This document shows, in pieces, positions 5,389-12,614 of a stretch of 14,680 nt of DNA. Within the stretch, counting starts at the first letter, position 1; every line of letters begins with the position of its first letter. Position numbers and translations under genes: made by a program. Origin of the DNA: an uncultured Thermoproteales archaeon (GTDB taxonomy: Archaea > Thermoproteota > Thermoprotei > Thermoproteales > Thermoproteaceae). The notes under the pieces were generated by a model that was not told where the DNA came from, made no database searches, and saw nothing but the letters and a program-made list of their open reading frames with translations. Location: the NCBI GenBank assembly GCA_946480885.1, contig CAMLLK010000005.1:1-14680 (forward strand). The letters run 5' to 3'.

Positions 5389-7567
5389 GAAGCACACGGC
5401 GGTTACAATTCAAGGCTGGTGGTCGTATCAGCTTCCGCGGGCTTTGGCGTATGTCGTATCTGACAAGGGCTTTGCGGCTTTTGAGTGCTCCACCGGCGGG
5501 GGGCAACAGTGCGTCGTCTCCGGCACTGCGTCGCCCGGCGTCTACTACATCGTTTTTGTCGACGCGTGGGCGGCGCAGACTGTTAGGGTGGAGGCGGATG
5601 GGCCGCTTGTCTTGGCGGACGTCTCTCCTCAGCGGGTTGCCTGCGCCCTCTGGCGGGCGGGCGTTTTGAGGGGTCAGCGCATTACGTATGCCTTTGACTG
5701 GCCGTCTAGGCCGGGGGCGGCCGTTTCTCAAGACATCGACGAGGGGTCTTGCGGCCCGCCCGACCTCCAAGAGGCCCTGGCCTTTGCCGCCGCGGCCGGG
5801 CTCAACGCGACGGAGGCCTCCCTCCTCACGCGTCCGCTGGGCTACAACGTGACTGCAGTGGAGAGGAAGTACGGCTCCGCCGTGTTTTACCTCCAGCCCG
5901 ACCTCACTTACGTAGTGCCCCTGGCTCTTGAAGTCCAGTGGCCTAACGCGGGCCGGCTCCTCCTCGTCAACCCGAGCAACGTCTCAGTCACGTGGGCCGT
6001 GGAGCTACGCCTTTCTAACAAAACGGGGAGCTCCGGCGTTGCCCACGGGTCGAGGCTGTCTTTAACAAACGTCACGCTCCCGCCGCGCTCTGTCTACGAG
6101 CTGTACCTCTACGGCGTTGCCAGAGAGGGGGGCTCTTACGTCTTTTCCTACCGGATTCGGGCGGCGGGTAGTTACAGCTGGAGCAATTACGTTTTTTACA
6201 CAGAGGGCCGGCTTGTGACGCAGAACGGCTCTTTCCTCAACTGGCTTTGGGGTAGGCTGGAGCAGTTCTGGGGCGGCGTGACTGGGGATAAATGCGCCGA
6301 GGCGCGGGGGGCTGGGAGGAGCTGGGCCGCGGAGAGGCTGGGCCTCCAGGGCGTTGTCGCAGAGCTCGACGCGGCCGCGGGCTTTGTGCTGATGACAACT
6401 GGCGTGGGGGAGTTGGCGAAGGCCGCCGGCGGGGCGGCCAAGGCCTCTGAGAAGGCGCTTGAGATTTGGAGGAAGCTCTCCCGCCCCATTAAGGCCGTCC
6501 TCTACCTAGACCTCCTCGCCAACGGCGTGCTCCTGGGCTGGGACGCCTACCAGGAGGCGGCCTCGGGGCAAATCCCCTGGCGGGAGATCGCAGACGCGGC
6601 CCTTATGGCGGGCGGGCCGGTGCTCCAGCGCTCTCGCCTCATGGCCTCCCTCCTGGCCTCTGGCTCCGGCGTCATGCTTTTCCTCGGCGAGCCTTTCGAC
6701 GCGGCGCAACAATTCGCCGACGATCTCTACGCCGAGGCTTCTAAATACGGGAATTACTCCCACTGCTTTATCGACGGGGCCCTCGAGGCCTTTTCCACTT
6801 ACGCCCAAGAGGTTGAAATCGCCAAGTGGGCCGGCATAGTCTCTACTTTTGTCGACTTGTCCAAGCTTGTAAACAACAAACACTGGCTGGGGTACAGACA
6901 GCTGGCGGCGCTCTCGGCGTTTCCGGCCAGCCATGGGCCTATTATCCCGTCTTATAAGTTCCCGATAATTCTCAGGAAGTACGGCAAGGCGCCGTACATC
7001 GCCATGGATCACAGGCGCTTCGGGTTCAACCAAGCAGGTGAGCCTAGGTTTTATCAGTTGCAAATAGATGCATATGGCCTACGTCTGTCTCCGAAAAAGG
7101 TGAGTTTGATAGATGTCATATCGGTGGGAAGGTACGACGTTAGGGTATACGTATTCGAAAACAAGGACAAGATGTTTGGTATTTTCAGCGGCGACAAGCC
7201 TCTGCTAGGCGTGTACAACGACATGGGCAGGGCTCTGCTCTTCTCTGCTATTTTTGGGAAGAACTCGGAGGTTTTAAGGCGTAGTGTAGAGGGGGGCGAG
7301 GTGTATTTGATCCGTCTGTATGGCTTGGGGGTTGTGGAGAAGTGGGGAGTAAGACTACACGATGTTGTGAAGGACGTGGCGGCCTCCCTTCTATACGCGG
7401 CGGGGAGGGCCGAAATGGGGCGCATCGCCACTGAGGTGGCCATAGCTAAACCATCGGGGGAGAATGTAAAGTTGGCTAAAGCGTTGGGGGAGAGTCTTGG
7501 GGCTGAAAACGCGCTTTTTATAAGCCAGGCAGGAGCTCCGAGAAGTGCCGATATCCTCGGCGTGTAA
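5369..7567 (+). CDS. Main part of a large exported protein, likely nuclease-type effector, broken at both ends
   Basis: The open frame gives about 732 residues from GTG 5369, which is not the natural start: the N-terminus lies upstream in another frame (see 5166-5388). The natural end is beyond TAA 7565, since the same frame continues to 8098; the whole would be about 975 residues. The first ~290 residues are beta-rich with many Trp, Tyr and Val and carry six N-x-S/T sequons (NAT, NVT, NVS, NKT, NVT, NGS), with a seventh (NYS) later, as expected outside the cell. The middle is helical and Ala/Leu-rich (GELAKAAGGAAKASEKALEIWRKL; LMASLLASGSGVMLFLG), perhaps membrane-associated or a linker. The end carries GRAEMGRIATE and SADILGV, which fit motif Glu and Asp of a PD-(D/E)XK nuclease whose E-x-K follows the stop. 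Proposed role: secreted nuclease effector, by inference. Frames beginning at 5066 in this phase lack signal-peptide character and are not the true N-terminus. Confidence 0.6.
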   Translation: MLAVEFKKHTAVTIQGWWSYQLPRALAYVVSDKGFAAFECSTGGGQQCVVSGTASPGVYYIVFVDAWAAQTVRVEADGPLVLADVSPQRVACALWRAGVLRGQRITYAFDWPSRPGAAVSQDIDEGSCGPPDLQEALAFAAAAGLNATEASLLTRPLGYNVTAVERKYGSAVFYLQPDLTYVVPLALEVQWPNAGRLLLVNPSNVSVTWAVELRLSNKTGSSGVAHGSRLSLTNVTLPPRSVYELYLYGVAREGGSYVFSYRIRAAGSYSWSNYVFYTEGRLVTQNGSFLNWLWGRLEQFWGGVTGDKCAEARGAGRSWAAERLGLQGVVAELDAAAGFVLMTTGVGELAKAAGGAAKASEKALEIWRKLSRPIKAVLYLDLLANGVLLGWDAYQEAASGQIPWREIADAALMAGGPVLQRSRLMASLLASGSGVMLFLGEPFDAAQQFADDLYAEASKYGNYSHCFIDGALEAFSTYAQEVEIAKWAGIVSTFVDLSKLVNNKHWLGYRQLAALSAFPASHGPIIPSYKFPIILRKYGKAPYIAMDHRRFGFNQAGEPRFYQLQIDAYGLRLSPKKVSLIDVISVGRYDVRVYVFENKDKMFGIFSGDKPLLGVYNDMGRALLFSAIFGKNSEVLRRSVEGGEVYLIRLYGLGVVEKWGVRLHDVVKDVAASLLYAAGRAEMGRIATEVAIAKPSGENVKLAKALGESLGAENALFISQAGAPRSADILGV

Positions 7568-7594
7568 GATGCTGAGACTATAATTCTCGGCGAG

Positions 7595-8098
7595 GTGAAG
7601 CCGAGCTACTACAACAAGTGGAATGAGTTGTTAAGCGAAATTAGCGGGGTTCTCCAAGCGTTAAGGAACTGGGATGAAGAGGTGGGAAGAGGGGCTTCGG
7701 GGGAGTACGTGGCTTTGGCCACGTACGTCTTCAGCGGCGCTGGCTCCTTGGCTAGGGGCCAGACGTATGTTGTGGGCAGTTCTTGGATTACCCCTATCTC
7801 TGTGGATAGCTTGGTGGTTCCGCCCGGGGTCGACGCGGCGAAGTTTAAGTACGTATATGTTCTCTTCGACGAGGCGAACGGCCGGGTCGCGGTTGGAATT
7901 TTTGACGCTACCGCTAAGCAACTCGTCAATATGGAATGGCTGAAGAAGATCCACTACGTGGTTAGGGACGCCCTCGACTTGAGGGCCGGCGATAACATCG
8001 GCGTTTTTGGAGATCTGCTAAGAGATAGGCTTTCCAGTTTGGCCTCGCCCTACCGCGGGGAGCTGGGGCTGTTTATAGACATGCTGGGCGGGGGCTAA
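7595..8098 (+). CDS. C-terminal piece of the exported nuclease-like protein, after an in-frame stop
   Basis: This frame is the same as that of the preceding gene; only TAA 7565-7567 separates them, and the codons between (DAETIILGE) read as protein. With the stop ignored, the sequence is ADILGV-x-DAETIILGEVKPSYYNKW: Asp, then about 14 residues on Glu-x-Lys, the D...E-x-K layout of PD-(D/E)XK nucleases. GTG 7595 falls inside that motif (the Val of EVK), and no TATA box lies about 26 nt before it, so independent expression is doubtful. The rest (about 160 residues) alternates helices and strands (YVALATYVFSG, FKYVYVLFDEANGRVAVGIF), as in a nuclease C-terminal half. Either the gene carries a recent nonsense mutation or the piece persists as a remnant. 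TAA is not a selenocysteine or pyrrolysine codon. Confidence 0.6.
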   Translation: MKPSYYNKWNELLSEISGVLQALRNWDEEVGRGASGEYVALATYVFSGAGSLARGQTYVVGSSWITPISVDSLVVPPGVDAAKFKYVYVLFDEANGRVAVGIFDATAKQLVNMEWLKKIHYVVRDALDLRAGDNIGVFGDLLRDRLSSLASPYRGELGLFIDMLGGG

Positions 8099-8120
8099 GG
8101 CGCCCCCGCAACTCTCCTAA

Positions 8121-9077
8121 ATGTTTTTAAGTAGCGGCCCGGGCGGAGTTGTGGAGGATCTAGCAAGTCGCCGGCATTGCGTCGCCTCTCCCGTCTTGGC
8201 CTACCGGAGGGTGGGGAGGTACGTGCTGGGCGTTGCCTGGGGTGGGGCCTTCGCCGTCAACGCCGACGTGGAGCTGGAGTGCGAGGCGTACAAGCGGCCG
8301 GCTGACGCGCCCTACCCGCCTCTGCCTGGGCCGGGCGGGTCTAGGCTTGTTGCTTGCGGAGGCGGCGTGGTAGTCCTCACGACGCTCGAGGAGTTGCCGC
8401 CGTTACCCCCGAGAGTTGACCCGGCTTTTCTCCTCACGGCGATTTACAAAGTGGGGAGACACGCCTTTAGAGACCTGGAGGCAATACCCTACCTTCCCCC
8501 CCACGAGTTCCCCGGCTCCGGCAAACTGACGGGCGAGGAGTTCCGCATTGTAGAACGCGACAACGACTATTTGAGGCTTGTGGGGAGGGGCGGGGACGAA
8601 TACATCGCATGGGACTTCGTCCTCGGCACTTTAGACACGGGGGAGTGGGTTCTGATGGGAGAGGACGGCCTTTACATCGCAAAGAGAGAGGGGGATAAAG
8701 TCGTGGCCAAATGGCCGTACCGCGGCTCGGTGCTTGACGTAAGAGGCCCTCCGTACATGCCGTACTACCCGGTAATCCCCGTCAAGTGGGTTAGGGAGCA
8801 GTTGGAGAAAGTGGGAGAGGTAGCTAGGAGGGTCGGGGCTAGGCGGTGGGACTACTACACGCCTCCCGTAGACCCGGAGCTGGTGTTAAAGTGGCCTGTT
8901 AGGAGCGTCAAGTGGGAGTTCGTGGTTAGGCCCGCCGCGTGTGAGGACGGGCTCTGGGGCCCCCTCTACGGGACGAGGGAGGCTCAGTGGTTCGGCTGCG
9001 AGGACCTCTGCGACTTAGACGAGTACCTAGCCCTCAAATACAAGAGGAGGATCTGCGGCCGCGCGAGGCCGGAGTGA
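8121..9077 (+). CDS. Unknown protein, divergent paralogue 3 of the shared-module family (start probably GTG 8151)
   Basis: The frame opens at ATG 8121 (318 residues), but a TATA-like box overlaps those first codons and favours GTG 8151 (308 residues), starting VEDLASRRH. The gene begins 22 nt after the end of the exported nuclease-like gene. Residues about 134-187 from ATG 8121 (KLTGEEFRIVERDNDYLRL...EYIAWDFVLGTLDTGEWVLMGEDGLYIA) match the first half of the module in paralogues 1 and 2, with an insertion before the IAW. The ASPCGAP.LVACNE phrase, which ends the module in the others, has a likely counterpart N-terminal to it here (GGSRLVACGGG), suggesting rearrangement. The C-terminus has KWP in place of WPL and a cysteine cluster (C..G near 274, GCEDLC, RRIC) that could bind a metal. 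No signal peptide. Function unknown; its position suggests a partner or immunity protein, as inference only. Confidence 0.7.
   Translation: MFLSSGPGGVVEDLASRRHCVASPVLAYRRVGRYVLGVAWGGAFAVNADVELECEAYKRPADAPYPPLPGPGGSRLVACGGGVVVLTTLEELPPLPPRVDPAFLLTAIYKVGRHAFRDLEAIPYLPPHEFPGSGKLTGEEFRIVERDNDYLRLVGRGGDEYIAWDFVLGTLDTGEWVLMGEDGLYIAKREGDKVVAKWPYRGSVLDVRGPPYMPYYPVIPVKWVREQLEKVGEVARRVGARRWDYYTPPVDPELVLKWPVRSVKWEFVVRPAACEDGLWGPLYGTREAQWFGCEDLCDLDEYLALKYKRRICGRARPE
8124..8131 (+). promoter_or_regulatory. TATA box for paralogue 3
   Basis: TTTTTAAG, centred about 23 nt before GTG 8151. It lies directly after the first possible ATG (8121), which argues that 8121 is in the promoter and that GTG 8151 is the real start. 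Confidence 0.6.
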
Positions 9078-9356
9078 TACTTGGGGGCTGGGCTCCGCGT
9101 TAGGAAAAGCCGTTGCGTCGGGTAATGCGACGTCGTGATCTACGGGTTCCGGGAAGGATGTGGTGTCCGGCGTTTTTTAAGCCCCTCTTGGGGTTTACAA
9201 CAATACGGTAGGCCGCTCCCGGCCGCCAAGGGCGCGGAGGCGTATAAGCGCGGGGAGCTCTGCGGCGCACCTCACTATTGACAGCGAGAAGTTTAACAGC
9301 AAGGTTGAGGCTTAGATTTCAAAGACATACGGACGTGGCAGCGGCGTGGGGGTTTT

Positions 9357-9479
9357 ATGATAACTAGATTTTACATTTCTCTCCAATTATTTTTGTCTGT
9401 GTATATACAACGTTGTGTTGTAGTGGGTTTTGTTATATATGTGTTGGTGTTTTTCTATGTTTGGTACTGGATGGTGTGA
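9357..9479 (+). CDS. Possible 40-residue hydrophobic membrane peptide
   Basis: ATG 9357 to TGA 9477-9479 encodes 40 residues, starting MITRFYISLQLFLSVYIQ and ending with a strongly hydrophobic, aromatic stretch (VVVGFVIYVLVFFYVWYW). It would be one or two membrane helices separated by QRC. Against it: T-rich DNA naturally encodes hydrophobic residues, no TATA box sits 20-27 nt upstream, and the only initiation hint is a G5 run about 6 nt before the ATG. Listed because it fills an otherwise unexplained, compositionally odd stretch. Confidence 0.25.
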   Translation: MITRFYISLQLFLSVYIQRCVVVGFVIYVLVFFYVWYWMV

Positions 9480-9540
9480 GAAGTGTCGGATTGATTTGTT
9501 TAGAGGTATGTAGAGTTGTCTATGAGTGTTGTGAATAAGT

Positions 9541-9550
9541 TTTTTAAAAG
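9541..9550 (+). promoter_or_regulatory. TATA box for the CBS-domain gene
   Basis: TTTTTAAAAG, centred about 24 nt before GTG 9569. It supports a leaderless GTG start. Confidence 0.65.
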
Positions 9551-9568
9551 TGGTTTTTTATCTGTAAT

Positions 9569-9973
9569 GTGAAAGTTGCCTCTGTGGCGAAGACTAATGT
9601 TGTGACTTGTACTCCCGGCGCCTCTCTACGAGAGGCTGTTGAGCTTATGTTGAGCAGGGGGGTTGGCTCGGTGGTGGTGGTTGACCCCTCTGACCCTTCT
9701 AGGCCTGTGGGGATTGTGGGGGAGCGCGATGTGTTGAAGGCTATTCTAATGGGGGTGGATTTGCAGACTCCTGTGTCTGAGGTGATGAATAAAATTTTGA
9801 TTACTGTTGACGTAGATGTCCACGTTGCCGAGGCTCTGTTAGCTATGAGAGAGAATAATGTGAGGAGAGTTATAGTCACAAAGGAGGGCAAACTCTATGG
9901 CGTAGTTGCTCTTAGAGATTTGGTCTATAACGTGCCTCTTTTGAAAATTATTGCGGATTATTTCTCTCGTTGA
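9569..9973 (+). CDS. Two-CBS-domain protein
   Basis: A 134-residue stand-alone CBS pair (Bateman module). The first CBS spans about residues 1-56 ([20 protein letters not shown], then [13 protein letters not shown]); the second spans about 64-120 ([25 protein letters not shown], then [10 protein letters not shown]). Both end in the (G/A)(L/E)RD-type loop that often contacts ribose-phosphate. Such modules bind adenosine nucleotides (AMP, ATP, SAM) and sense energy or ligand state; the partner is not visible here, as no catalytic domain is fused. Leaderless GTG start with a TATA box 24 nt upstream. The last 26 bp overlap the end of aroC on the other strand. Family assignment is safe; the ligand and target are unknown. 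Confidence 0.9.
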   Translation: MKVASVAKTNVVTCTPGASLREAVELMLSRGVGSVVVVDPSDPSRPVGIVGERDVLKAILMGVDLQTPVSEVMNKILITVDVDVHVAEALLAMRENNVRRVIVTKEGKLYGVVALRDLVYNVPLLKIIADYFSR

Positions 9974-11060
9974 GGGGTTTGTCTCTTCTTACTAGACCTG
10001 ACCTCAATGCGTGGTCTGCTATGACTACTGCCGCCATGGCCTCCAGCGCCACTAAGGCCTTGGGGACTGTGGTGACGTCGTAGCGGCCTTTGAATTGTAT
10101 AGTAGTCTCTTCTAGAGTAGATAGGTCTACTGTCTTCTGTGGCTTTCTGACTGAGGGAGTTGGTTTAAACCAGACGCGGAAGTAGATAGGCTCTCCTAAT
10201 GTGATACCTCCTAGAGAGCCGCCTATTTTATTAGTCTCTAGACGCGGCCTGCCGTCTCTTAGTACTATCTGGTCGTTGGCCTCGCTTCCTTTTAGCTTGG
10301 CGAGTCTCCTCCCCCACCCCCAGTCGAAGGCCACTGCGCTTGGAATAGACAAAGCCGCCGCCGCTAAGTCAGCTTTTATTTTGCCGAAGTGAGGCTCGCC
10401 AAGGCCTGGGGGGACGCCTACTATATACACCTCTACGCCGCCTCCTATACTGTCGCCTTCTAACACAGCCTCTCTAATTTTTTCCAGTATTTTCCCCAAG
10501 GCGGATTGGTCCACCACAGGCAGCGGTCTCTCCCAACTCTTTTTTATATCTTCAAAACTGTAGGGCGTGTCTATCTCCACTCCGCCTAGTTCTATGATGT
10601 GGCCCGCCACCTCTACCCCCAGCGTCTCAATTAGTCTCTTGGCCACGGCCCCAGCCGCCACGATAGCCGCTGTGGTCCTCCCAGAGGCTCTGCCGCCCCC
10701 TCTGTGGTCGTAGTGGCGACCGTATTTTATATAATACGCCAAGTCTGCGTGCCCCGGCCTGGGCTTCATCCACAACTCGTCGTAGTAGTTCGATATGGCT
10801 TTTTTATTCCATATGACTATTGTAATGGGGGTGCCTTGTGTGTAGCCGTCTTTGACGCCTGAGAGTATTTCAAAATCTTCTGGCTCGCAGCGGGGGTTTA
10901 GTACGGGTATGTGGCAGAATAATCTTCTGTCTAGCTCTCTCCTTATGTCTACTTCTGACAGTGGGAGGCCGGCGGGGACGCCGTCTATCACAACGCCTAT
11001 CGCCTTTCCGTGCGACTCGCCGAAGGTTGTAATTCTAAACTCTCTACCAAAGGTGTTCAT
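9948..11060 (-). CDS. aroC: Chorismate synthase
   Basis: A 370-residue enzyme that converts 5-enolpyruvylshikimate-3-phosphate to chorismate using reduced FMN, the last common step of aromatic amino acid synthesis. Start ATG 11060 is chosen because it gives [19 protein letters not shown], the family's N-terminus; a longer reading from 11123 adds 21 unrelated residues. Visible signatures: FGESHG with His17, RPGHAD (101-106), [15 protein letters not shown] with His119 (the second conserved histidine), [10 protein letters not shown], and GRYD near the C-terminus, where many family members have GRHD (Asp kept, His replaced by Tyr). Length is typical. The ATG overlaps the aroE stop as ATGA, so the genes are very likely co-transcribed and coupled. 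The 3' end overlaps the CBS gene by 26 bp in antisense. Confidence 0.97.
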   Translation of the reverse strand: MNTFGREFRITTFGESHGKAIGVVIDGVPAGLPLSEVDIRRELDRRLFCHIPVLNPRCEPEDFEILSGVKDGYTQGTPITIVIWNKKAISNYYDELWMKPRPGHADLAYYIKYGRHYDHRGGGRASGRTTAAIVAAGAVAKRLIETLGVEVAGHIIELGGVEIDTPYSFEDIKKSWERPLPVVDQSALGKILEKIREAVLEGDSIGGGVEVYIVGVPPGLGEPHFGKIKADLAAAALSIPSAVAFDWGWGRRLAKLKGSEANDQIVLRDGRPRLETNKIGGSLGGITLGEPIYFRVWFKPTPSVRKPQKTVDLSTLEETTIQFKGRYDVTTVPKALVALEAMAAVVIADHALRSGLVRRDKPLNERNNPQ

Positions 11061-11845
11061 AGCCTTAAGAATTTCAGCACAGCCTCTTTCATAACTGACT
11101 TGTCTGGCTCTACCCCCAGCCATATTCTCTCGGCCTCTGCGCCTTGTTCAACTAACAACTCTACTCCGTCTACTACTCTGACGCCGCGTCGATTGGCTTC
11201 TTCTACCATTTTTGTAAACGGCGTGGGGGTGTAGACAAATTCTATGTACACGTCGGCTTCTGACAAATCTGCCAGTACTTGGTTGTGTATTGGAGTTGCG
11301 TTTATCACAACTTTAGCCCTTGTTGTATTTAACCAAGGCACTGGGGCTATTTCTACTCTAAATTTATTTATAAACTCTTGTGCCAAGGCCTTTGCCTTTT
11401 CATAAGTCCTATTCATTATGTACACTTTAGACGCCTCTGCTTTAATAGAGGCGAATAGAGCTGCCCGCGCCGCGCCCCCCGCGCCGATTATTAATACGTC
11501 TGCCCCCCTTATGTACCTCCCCGCGAGGTTATACACGGCGGAGGCGTCTGTGTTGTACCCCATTAAGACGTTGTTTATGTTCGAGACTGTGTTCACTGCC
11601 CCTATCGCTCTCGCCTCTGTAGACAAGACGTCGAGGTGTTTAACTATTTCTTCTTTATGGGGAATTGTTATGTTAAACCCCCTTAAGTTGAGTCTAGCTA
11701 TTTGTATAAAACAACTAAGTTCTTCTCTCGGCACGTCTATTGCCCAATACTCGGCGTCTATCCCCAATTTTTTAAAAGAGGCTTTGTGCATAGCGGGGCT
11801 GGCCGATCTCTCTCTCACGGCTTTTCCAATCACGGCGAAGTACAT
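11057..11845 (-). CDS. aroE: Shikimate dehydrogenase
   Basis: A 262-residue NADP-linked enzyme that reduces 3-dehydroshikimate to shikimate in the cytoplasm. Motifs: the substrate-binding serines in RSASPAMH (14, 16), FNITIPHK with catalytic Lys64, GAVNT (82-86), GYNTD with Asp100 (catalytic partner of Lys64), the nucleotide loop GAGGAA (121-126), and NRT (145-147), which marks NADP preference. The C-terminal [10 protein letters not shown] matches the family's substrate-side helix. ATG 11845 begins right at MYFAVIGK, with an AT box about 26 nt upstream shared with divergent proC. The stop TGA overlaps the aroC ATG, so the two form a small aromatic operon; the other pathway genes are not in the window. 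Length is normal for the short archaeal type. Confidence 0.96.
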   Translation of the reverse strand: MYFAVIGKAVRERSASPAMHKASFKKLGIDAEYWAIDVPREELSCFIQIARLNLRGFNITIPHKEEIVKHLDVLSTEARAIGAVNTVSNINNVLMGYNTDASAVYNLAGRYIRGADVLIIGAGGAARAALFASIKAEASKVYIMNRTYEKAKALAQEFINKFRVEIAPVPWLNTTRAKVVINATPIHNQVLADLSEADVYIEFVYTPTPFTKMVEEANRRGVRVVDGVELLVEQGAEAERIWLGVEPDKSVMKEAVLKFLRL

Positions 11846-11864
11846 TAGACATGTATATTTTTAA

Positions 11865-11876
11865 GTTAATATTTTT
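11865..11876. promoter_or_regulatory. Shared AT box between divergent aroE and proC
   Basis: GTTAATATTTTT contains the palindromic core AATATT (11868-11873), whose centre is about 26 nt from the aroE ATG (minus, 11845) and about 27 nt from the proC TTG (plus, 11898). One element is thus placed as the TATA box of both leaderless genes, which lie only 52 bp apart. A second AT stretch (TATATTTTTAAG, 11853-11864) lies closer to aroE. Confidence 0.55.
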
Positions 11877-11897
11877 CACTCTCTATGCGTCCCCCAG

Positions 11898-12614
11898 TTG
11901 ACTGTAGGAGTTGTGGGAGCTGGTAAACTGGGGAGTCAAATAGCTTTGAGACTACACGGCAATAGTATTAAAGTAGTGGCGTCAGTAAAGTCACAACGGT
12001 CTAAAGAGAGGCTCTCCGCCCTCGGCCTCGAAGTGTATTTAAACAACGAGGTGGTTGTGGAGAAGAGCCATTTATTAATTCTCACAGTGAAACCCGCCAA
12101 TTTGGCTGAGTTGAATTTCTACACAGAGAAGCCTCTAGTCTCTTTCGTAGCGGGCGCAACTTTAGACAAGTTGAGTAGACTATCTGCAAAGCCCTACCGT
12201 GCGATGACTAACGTCGGGCTGACTGCCATAGCGGTGGCGGGGCCCCACGACGAGTTAGTAGACAAAGTGTTGTCGTACCTAGCCCCTACTTTTTGGGTAG
12301 AGGAGAGGTTGATAGACCCACTAACTGTACTCCTAGGCTCCGGCCCCGCCATTGTCTCAGAAATAGCCATGGCTTTGATAAAAGCCGGAGTCAATATAGG
12401 AGTGCCTTGGGACTTGGCGAGAGAGTTAGTACTCTCTCTATTCGCCAGTCTGCCTAGTCTAGACGACAGGTTTACTATTGAAAAACTTCCTCAATACGTC
12501 GCCACGCCGGGGGGCACTACGATAAAGGCCTTGGTTAAATTGGCGCAAGCCGAGTCTATAATAGGGGAGGCGGTGGAGGAGGCTTACTTAAGAATTTTGA
12601 AACTCCGCCAATAG
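11898..12614 (+). CDS. proC: Pyrroline-5-carboxylate reductase
   Basis: A 238-residue NAD(P)H-dependent enzyme that makes L-proline from 1-pyrroline-5-carboxylate. An N-terminal Rossmann fold begins at once with VGVVGAGKLGSQ (glycine loop 7-12). LLILTVKPANL (about 59-69) is the conserved VKP motif, SFVAGA follows, RAMTNVG replaces the common R-x-MPN, GSGPA (about 148-152) opens the dimerisation helices, and ATPGGTT (about 202) matches the family's (S/T)PGGTT. It is some 30 residues shorter than typical bacterial enzymes. The TTG start is supported by the AT box 27 nt upstream and because the Rossmann strand starts there. It is divergent from aroE, and its last 27 bp overlap the end of the Nudix gene on the other strand. 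The THR-for-Pro change in the MPN motif is mildly odd. Confidence 0.93.
   Translation: MTVGVVGAGKLGSQIALRLHGNSIKVVASVKSQRSKERLSALGLEVYLNNEVVVEKSHLLILTVKPANLAELNFYTEKPLVSFVAGATLDKLSRLSAKPYRAMTNVGLTAIAVAGPHDELVDKVLSYLAPTFWVEERLIDPLTVLLGSGPAIVSEIAMALIKAGVNIGVPWDLARELVLSLFASLPSLDDRFTIEKLPQYVATPGGTTIKALVKLAQAESIIGEAVEEAYLRILKLRQ

Larger units (their letters stand above)
9078..9568. other. Spacer of about 490 bp between accessory and core blocks
   Basis: The first 270 bp are GC-rich and hold a TATA-like T6AAG at 9173-9181 running into a short hairpin (AAGCCCC-TCTT-GGGGTTT, 9179-9196), which may be a promoter or a 3' end. A 48-codon frame (GTG 9135 to TGA 9281) and a protein-like phrase in another frame (LTIDSEKFNSKVEA, then a stop, about 9271-9315) may be decay products; neither is convincing. 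From about 9365 to 9560 the plus strand is T/G-rich and nearly lacks C (6 C against 44 G in 9401-9540). No tRNA or box C/D RNA was recognised. Confidence 0.5.

Noticed and set aside
6506..7063. 185-residue minus-strand frame inside the exported gene
   Set aside because: Antisense shadow; the plus-strand frame has sequons and nuclease-like motifs that it lacks.
9078..9300. Possible tRNA or stable RNA in the spacer
   Set aside because: There is a T6AAG promoter-like box, but no acceptor stem, T-loop sequence or cloverleaf can be drawn.
9782..9840. Box C-like GTGATGA, possible C/D guide RNA
   Set aside because: No proper CTGA boxes at the expected distances, and the site is explained by conserved coding sequence of the CBS gene. 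Similar TGATGA matches near 1366 and 1394 fail for the same reason.
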